In this document: positions 57,651 through 64,000 of the stretch, one piece after another
Layout of the letters: the number at the start of each line of letters is the position of its first letter
How positions within the stretch are numbered: the stretch's first letter is position 1
Source: Hysterangium stoloniferum
Lineage: Eukaryota > Basidiomycota > Agaricomycetes > Hysterangiales > Hysterangiaceae
Reading direction: 5' to 3'
Assembly (NCBI GenBank): GCA_015178975.1
Contig: WHVD01000003.1
Location: 1,178,001-1,242,000 of the forward strand
DNA: 64,000 nt
Notes under the pieces: generated by a model
What the model was told of the DNA's origin: nothing
What the model saw: only the letters and a program-made list of their open reading frames with translations
Database searches by the model: none
Translations under genes and position numbers: made by a program

Positions 57651-59545
57651 ATGTTCTCGTATACAGCTTGGACTTGTGCTCTTGGGGCTGTGCTGGTAAC
57701 CATGTTTATTAGCTTGGTCGAACTTGGGGCGTTTAAGTTTTGGCCAGCTTCTGCTTTTAGCTTCCATCATGTCCCGGCCAAACGCAAAGCAAAGCAACCA
57801 AAGCATGCTCCAAAACATAGAGTATGCCTCTCTTATCTCCTATTCAATTATCGTCTCACTTCCTCACAGGCAGGACGTCTCGCATCACCTCACCGGCTCA
57901 TTTCTTCCGCCAACGTAAGCCAGGATTTACGGTATTATCATGACGACTTACATACCTCACCCAGCCCAATAACGCCTCTGGGGTTCCGTCCAGGTTCACC
58001 CGCTCTCTTAACACCATCAGCACTAAAAGCTCTCGGCCGTTTCTCCTCTGATTCAGAAGGTTTATGGTCAGATCTCAAAAGCATGCGATGGATGCGAGTT
58101 CCGGCCTCGTCATTCAAGATGATTCTCTATCTTGTCATGCTCTATTTCAATTTTCGCTGGCTTCAGTCCTGGAACTTAATCCCCGACACATGGCTCAATC
58201 CTTTCGAACCATTAATTTTTATTTCTCACCGCATTCCAGATTCGCCACCAGACGATCCGCGATATCAGAAAGGATATTTAGACTTGCTTTTCATTGCTTT
58301 CTACGTTATTGTTTGGTCATTTATTCGTCAGGCCATCACACTATATGCCTTCCACCCCCTAGCGCGTCGTTGTGGTATTAAAAAGTCTGCCAAGGTCGAC
58401 CGCTTTGGGGAGCAGGGATATGCTCTCACATACTTCTCGGTCATGTCAATATTGGGTCTGGTGAGACACTCCAGTATCTTTCATTGTCGCATCGTGTACT
58501 AAAACTATTTTAGGGTGTCATGTCTCAGTCGAAGACCTGGTGGTATCAAACTGCGCACTTTTGGCTAGGTTTCATTTCAATTTTTTCTCTCAATAATATA
58601 TGATATTGCTAATTTGGAAATAGAATACCCATATTGGCAAATGACACCGCTTATGAAATCATACTATCTACTACATTCGGCTTATTGGACACAACAGTTA
58701 CTTGTTCTTGCTTTGGGGCTGGAAAAACCCCGCAAGGACTTCACTGAGTTGGTGGTCCATCATATCGTAACTCTATGGCTGATCGGGTACGAAGTTGATC
58801 ATTTCCGTATCCGTTCACTAACGGTGTTTATTCAGATGGAGCTACCTCATCAACTTAACCCCAATAGGAAATGCCGTATTTTTAAGCATGGACGCCTCCG
58901 ACGTCTTCCTTGCCGTATGTCACCTCTTGGTATCTGGTATTGTCAGCTAAAATGACGCATCACTTTCAGTTGTCCAAATTATGTAATTATCTTCGGCTCG
59001 AGCAAACGAAAAATATATCATTTGCTTGGTTTATTGTCGTTTGGACGTGAGTCTGTTCTGTGTAGTAATTACCTCTCCATTCCAAAGTCTTTGATTCCCT
59101 GCAGATACTTCCGTCACTGGCTAAATATTGTTATGCTGTGGTCTGTGTGGACAGAATTTGATTTGATTCCGTGCGTGCCACCATGGTTGTCATGCGGTGA
59201 GACGAGTTTTCTAACTTCAACCAAAGCGATTTTGCAAAGAAATGGAGTCCAAAAGATGGTGTTTGGCTAGTTCACTGGATGAAATATCAAGTTTTCATCC
59301 CGATGTTCGCTCTCCAAATAGTCAATCTTTTCTGGTATGTCTTAATTTGGCGTATATTGATACGGTATGTCTTTCTCCTCATTTTCATCATTTTTAAACT
59401 CAATTAAAACAGTGCCTTATCTTCTACAACGGGACTTGACGACGAACGATCTGATGACGAAGATGACGGCCACGAGGTAGGGAAAAAGCCACTAAATGGA
59501 CACGGGGAAGCCAAAGTTTCCCTTAGACAACGTTCCCAAAAATAA
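57651..59545 (+). CDS. LAG1: Ceramide synthase (sphingosine N-acyltransferase), TLC domain
   Basis: ER membrane enzyme joining a fatty acyl-CoA to a sphingoid base. From about residue 140: FKMILYLVMLYFNFRWLQSW, RYQKGYLDLLFIAFYVIVWS, DRFGEQGYALTYFSVMSILG|GVMSQSKTWW, EYPYWQMTPLMKSYYLLHSA, QQLLVLALGLEKPRKDFTEL VVHHIVTLWLIG with the catalytic His pair, WSYLINLTPIGNAVFLSMDA SDVFLALSKLCNYL and FRHWLNIVMLWSVWTEFDLI. An acidic C-terminus DDERSDDEDDGHE, a possible casein kinase 2 region, ends RQRSQK, TAA at 59543. The start is uncertain: ATG 57651 opens a hydrophobic stretch, and ATG 57769 in another frame (MSRPNAKQ..) is an alternative. Confidence 0.9.
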
Positions 59546-59791
59546 AGTACTCGACCCTGAAGGTGTCTCGGTTGTTCCATTCTCATCTCAGTTTAAAAAT
59601 ATTCATTTGCCATTTAAATTACTACGTTTTATTTTAAACGTCCATATTTAACAGCTGCTAACTAGGTACCTGTATGAAAGGCCAAAAGGCGTATACATTA
59701 CCAATACCCCGACGTGTTGCTCTCTATCCTTGTAACGATCGATGATCGAAAAATACATGTTTTATTGCAAGGATCCTGGTTGTGCCCCTAG

Positions 59792-60596
59792 TCAACCACT
59801 ACGCGAACCTAGCCGAGCTAAAGTGTCTTCGCTATTCTCTGTCTCCTCAATTTGGTCTGATTGAGCAACCTGTCGGTAGTGTGTAAGTAAAAGATACACG
59901 CTACAACGGACGAGATGACACAACACGTACCACCCGTAACACCGATTTCTTTGATGACTCCTGTATTTCACCAGCAATAATAAGCTCATCCAGGATCTAG
60001 AATATATTAATTTTTTTGCATCATCATTGTAGTTAAAAACGTACGGAATATGCTTTTTGAAAGTTGAAAATCCTAGGAGATTCACACCTTCAACGAATCA
60101 AACCTGTAGATAGCCGTTTCATCACTCACAGATCCAACTCGCAAACCTAGAAAACGCGTCGTTCAATATAATATCACACACAAAAGCATTAATGCTCACA
60201 TTGCCAAAGTACCGATCCAACACTTCCACATATCTATGGATGATTTCGAGAGTCACAAGCTCATTGTCGCCTGCTCCGATCCCACATACGAAGAACAACG
60301 AGGCATAACGCCTGTAAACGACCTTGGTATCTACACAGTCTTATCAAAGAAGAGGATACGACAGTATGGGTTCCACAAACCCTTATATTCTAGAAAATTA
60401 CACATCCGAGTGCGCCGTGCAAGCACGAGCTGTGTGACGTCTTTGACAATCTTCGACTTGGCTTTGGGCTGCATGGTTGTAAACCATTTCGCTAAGCGTA
60501 CTTTGCCTAAAGGAAATGGTAAGTACACAGCCTCAAAAAGTGCCACACAGAGATAAAACAACCTTGCCGGGAAACAAGGAGAACGTAGTTGATCAT
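59792..60596 (-). CDS. APS1: AP-1 clathrin adaptor complex, sigma subunit
   Basis: Small subunit of the AP-1 adaptor at the trans-Golgi and endosomes. Seven exons join as [149 protein letters not shown], stop at 59792. The length and the [13 protein letters not shown] motif are those of AP-1 (not AP-2 or AP-3) sigma. Every splice site is GT..AG. The short middle exons (17 and 28 nt) make it easy to miss in gene finding. Confidence 0.93.
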
Positions 60597-60764
60597 TTGA
60601 ATGAGGGGTGTGACACTGTGGCAAGTCACTCGTATTTCATACTTGTGCTCTCCAAGATATTAAAAAGCAAAAGAGGAAAAGATTTAGAACGTTAAGGCAA
60701 CAAGAAAATGGAGGCTAAATGTAACTGTTCTACTAGCTTTTCAGCAGGAGAAAAAGTAAAAGAA

Positions 60765-60855
60765 TCTCCGAGACCGGGATCGAACCAGTGACATTCAGAT
60801 AACGATGAGAAACTTCCATTACAGTCTGACGCTCTTCCAACTGAGCTACTCAGAG
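60765..60855 (-). tRNA. tRNA-Tyr (GTA) with an intron of about 18 nt
   Basis: On the minus strand CTCTGAG pairs with CTCGGAG and includes the C1-G72 pair typical of eukaryotic tRNA-Tyr. TAGCTCAGTTGGAAGAGC is the D arm and A box; the anticodon stem TCAGA/TCTGA encloses CTGTAA plus about 18 extra nt, placing anticodon GTA with an intron one base after it; the T arm carries GGTTCGATCCC. Discriminator base A and a TTTTACTTTTT terminator follow. Confidence 0.88.
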
Positions 60856-61752
60856 GCATTTACTGTTGAGTGGTGCATATATAAAGCCAACGTCACCAAA
60901 TATTCCTTTGGACACACTCCCACTCGTTTCACCCTACTTGCCCACTCATGGAAAAGCATGTGATGGGAGATGATTCCTCTTCATTGACCCTACTGATAAT
61001 AATTGTCGGACTGTTATTGTGAGCCCTCAGACAATGCTTTCTCTTCCAAACTAGTTTGACAAACCTGCGATAAAGTATCCTCTTATCAGTATGGCTGATC
61101 ATATCTTCCTGTCTGGGTGTTCCTCTTCAAAACGCCTTCAATGAGCTTTGGGATGCTACTATATCGGGTGCCAGAACTGGCATGGGTAGTGAGATGCGTC
61201 GGCGTAGAAGAGACTTCCGAACGGGAGGGTTCGATGCTGAGGAGTGGGAGCTGCAGTTTAGAAACCGACCTGGATAAGTGAGTGATCATGCTGTTGTGAA
61301 TTCCTTTCACTTATTAGATACACAAATGGCAGTCGGACAACTAGCATTACACTATGACCCATGGCGACACAACCTTCAAAATGCTTTCTCCTTGAAAATT
61401 CCCTTAGTATTTATTGGATCCCACTCGCATTATCTTTATGGATTACTACGTAACACCTTTGGGTCATGTTTGGAAGTAGGAGTTGGGAGTACGAACATAA
61501 ATACTTATTCGGATATTATGTAAGGCTTAGTACCAGGTAGTACAGCCAGGAGGACTCGGTATCTCCATAAAAGTGAACCAATTGCTCATAAATATGTATG
61601 CGAACCATTCCTTTGTTTAAAATGTCATCGTTCTGTGATAAATAAGTACAGACGGCTACGTCAAGGAAAGTCCAATGTTGTGTCACAGTCAGCGTCACAC
61701 TTCAGTCCAAGGAAACAAAACTCACCTTTTGTTAATTCATAAGATCTGCAGT
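60856..61752. other. Intergenic region, tRNA-Tyr to CTNNBL1
   Basis: About 900 bp. Short frames on both strands have no recognisable features. Confidence 0.5.
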
Positions 61753-64000
61753 ATGGATATCGACAAAATTTTCAAAGTATGTAATAAGACCAACTATTAC
61801 CACTTACACCTACTCACTAAGTTGCAGATTCCGAAGCTGCCAAACAGCAAAAAGCGACAACTTCCTGATGCACCGACCCCAGAAATGCTGAAGCGAATGA
61901 GAATGGATCCAGACACTGACATTACCCCTACACCACGGAATGGAACAAGCCGTAGCGTTGAGCATCCCAAGATGAAAACACCAAGCGTGACTTTGGAAGA
62001 AGTGCAAGATGAGGATATGGAGGATCAGACTAGTTTTGCACCGGGCAATGATGCAGACTACTTTGCAGAGGAGGACGAAGATGGTCGATTTTACGGCGGC
62101 GGACTCACGGATGAACAGAAGAAGATTTTGAATATATTTGATGATGCGGGGGGCGAAGGGGTCCAGGATGGTGTTCGTACGTCTTTTTTCTGCATAGATT
62201 CTGACTTACGTGTCTATGTCATGCAGTTTGACGATCTTTCAATTGCTGGCATTCGACGGCTTTTGCTACGATTTGATCGTGCAGTTAAGAAGAACCAGGA
62301 TCAACGTTCGAAATACCCCGATGACCCTTCCAAGTATGGTCACAAGGGATTAATTTCTGCGTAAATGACGCTTATTTGATTTTCGTAGATTTATCGATTC
62401 AGAGGCAGACCTCGATGCTGCAATCAAGTCGCTCCTCCCACTCGCTCAGGCTCCCAGGTTGGCATATCCTGAGCTTGTCCGCTCGGGGGCAGCAACAACA
62501 CTCGTGGACCTATTGAGCCATGAAAATGCTGATATTGTGATCGACGTAGTCGAGGTTATACATGAATTGACCGATGAAGATGTCGGCAATGAAGGAGAAG
62601 ACGACGACGACGAAGAAGGACGAAGAGAAGAGGCACTAAGAGAGTTAATTGAAGGACTGGTATGACGTGTATTACTTACTGCTCACAATCGAAATTGATC
62701 AAGCTTTCAGTTAGAGCATTCGCTACTGGAGCTTCTCGTTCAAAATTTAACTCGGTTAAATGAATCGGAAGAGACTGACCGCCAAGGCGTCTTCCATGTC
62801 CTTGGTAAGATATTTACTCTGGTATTCTGCTATAGTGCTGATAGTTGGTGAAGGCATATTTGAAAATACTATTGGTTTCAATCCAGAGCTAAGTATTCGC
62901 ATGGTATCTGAGACCAACATTCTCCCTTGGCTTTTGGAGCGAATAAGTGCCAAAACACATGACGACAATCGAGGATACGCTGCAGAAGTGCTATCAATTC
63001 TTCTGCAAGGTAATCGTGAGAACCGTTTGACATTTGGCACCAAGGGTGGCGTGGAAACTTTACTACAAGTTATATCAGTACGTTGCAATCATTTCATTAG
63101 ATAGGGCGTGGTTGACCGGTTTTGATCGGTCCTATTCAGCAATTCAGGAAGAAAGATCCTTCAGATGCAGACGAGACAGAATTCATGGAAAATGTATTCG
63201 ACATTCTATGTTCTGCACTAATAGAACCCGAGACGAAACAACTCTTCCTCCAAGAGGAGGGCGTTGATTTGATGGTTATTATTATGAAGTTTGTCTTCCA
63301 GCTTCAGCCAGATATACTTCCTCATACGCAGTTGTAGAGAAAAGAAACAATCTCGTTCACGGGCCATAAAAGTGCTAGATCATGCCTTATCTGGTGCGGC
63401 AGGTACTTCTAACTGCGAAACATTCATCGAAGCTCTCGGCTTGAAAACACTGTTTTCGGCGTTTATGGGGAAAGTAAATAAAAATGCCGTTTTTTGCCAT
63501 GTTCGGCAGCTCACGGACATAATTATCAGGCGCAAAAACAAACGTCCACTACAACTACTCTTCCTGCAATAGAGGATACATCTCATGTACTTGGAATTAT
63601 ATCCTCCTTATTTTCAAATATAGCCTCCGAATCGCCAGCCCGTGTACGATTATTGACCAAATTTGTAGAAGGAACTTATGAGAAGGTGGACCGCCTGCTG
63701 GAGATTAGGGAAAATGCTGAGGGACGACTAAAGCTTGCTGAAAAAGAATTTGCACGTGAACGTGAGGTATGTATTGGATTCAATAGTAGGAAGTTCTACT
63801 GATACATTGTAGAATCTTGTCGATGGCGCCATCGTCGGCGAAGATGAAGAGGATACTTTGTACTTGCGGAGGTTAGACAGTGGATTGTTTGTTTTACAGT
63901 TAGTAGACTACATCTTAGGCTGGATATGCATGGAGGACGATGGGGTATGTGCACTCGCAGCAGGTTTATTTATTATCCTTACCAATGAACACAACCATTT
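61753..64000 (+). CDS. CTNNBL1: Beta-catenin-like protein 1 (CTNNBL1), 5' part
   Basis: Nuclear armadillo-like protein that associates with the spliceosomal Prp19/CDC5L complex in animals. MDIDKIFK|IPKLPNSKKRQLPDAPTPEM carries a basic, nuclear-signal-like start. Then an acidic region, DDAGGEGVQDG|FDDLSIAGIRRLLLRFDRAVKKNQ, SEADLDAAIKSLLPLAQAP, VDLLSHENADIVIDVVEVIHEL, LLELLVQNLTRLNESEETDR, NILPWLLERISAKTHDDNRG, ALIEPETKQLFLQEEGVDLMV and KVLDHALSGAAG, and near the edge LLEIRENAEGRLKLAEKEF and DYILGWICMEDDG. The 3' end is beyond the window. Introns are 45-65 nt. Confidence 0.92.

Overview
The window looks like a nuclear contig of a filamentous basidiomycete, most likely an Agaricomycete. Protein-coding genes are cut by many 50-60-nt GT..AG introns, the housekeeping genes (VIP1, MED17, RRN7, the Ssd1/Dis3L2 homologue, REX3, LAG1) have fungal domain layouts, and the left end is packed with fungal-type retrotransposons. 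No species is claimed.

Left part (1-15,400) is repeat-only. A decayed LINE lies on the minus strand at 1-2,250 (zinc-knuckle ORF1, then the start of an endonuclease ORF2 running off the left edge). From 3,267 to 13,135 there are eleven LTR copies with TG..CA ends, all solo (no internal region). For each one I can read a perfect 5-bp target-site duplication (TSD). Six of them form one nest: the LTR at 8,123-13,130 was split by LTRs at 8,506-10,367 and 10,398-12,916, and these were split again by LTRs at 8,682-10,060, 10,458-11,906 and 12,123-12,751. Removing the insertions restores sensible LTR lengths (617, 478 and 431 bp), and 431 bp equals exactly the length of the unbroken sister copy at 5,747-6,177. 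Next to the nest is a 1.4-kb gag-only copia-type element with short LTRs and TSD TGCCA (13,251-14,670). One tRNA-like gene (7,905-7,984) sits between repeats.

Right part (15,500-64,000) is gene-dense. In order: VIP1 (+), CAF16-like ABC ATPase (-), MED17 (+), VPS24 (+), IDH2-type isocitrate dehydrogenase (+), nicotinamidase PNC1 (+), Ssd1/Dis3L2 RNB protein (+), Gfd2-like RNase H-fold protein (-), CENP-A (+), RRN7 (+), an unrecognised low-complexity protein (+), a tandem array of three RTA1-like membrane protein copies (+; the third is a pseudogene), RPB9 (-), a BTB-domain protein (-), a small zinc-ribbon protein (+), REX3 (-), LAG1 ceramide synthase (+), APS1 (-), tRNA-Tyr (-) and the 5' part of CTNNBL1 (+, runs off the right edge). 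There is no metabolic cluster; these are independent housekeeping genes, several in divergent pairs with short shared promoters (Gfd2-like/CENP-A, about 260 bp; REX3/LAG1, about 190 bp).

The most unusual items are the nested all-solo LTR block with every TSD intact, a mosaic LTR, the gag-only copia element, a 4-nt micro-exon that supplies most of the metal-binding D-W-H motif of the nicotinamidase, an RPB9 first coding exon consisting only of ATG, an Ssd1 homologue that keeps its RNase II aspartates, and the decaying third copy of the RTA1 array.
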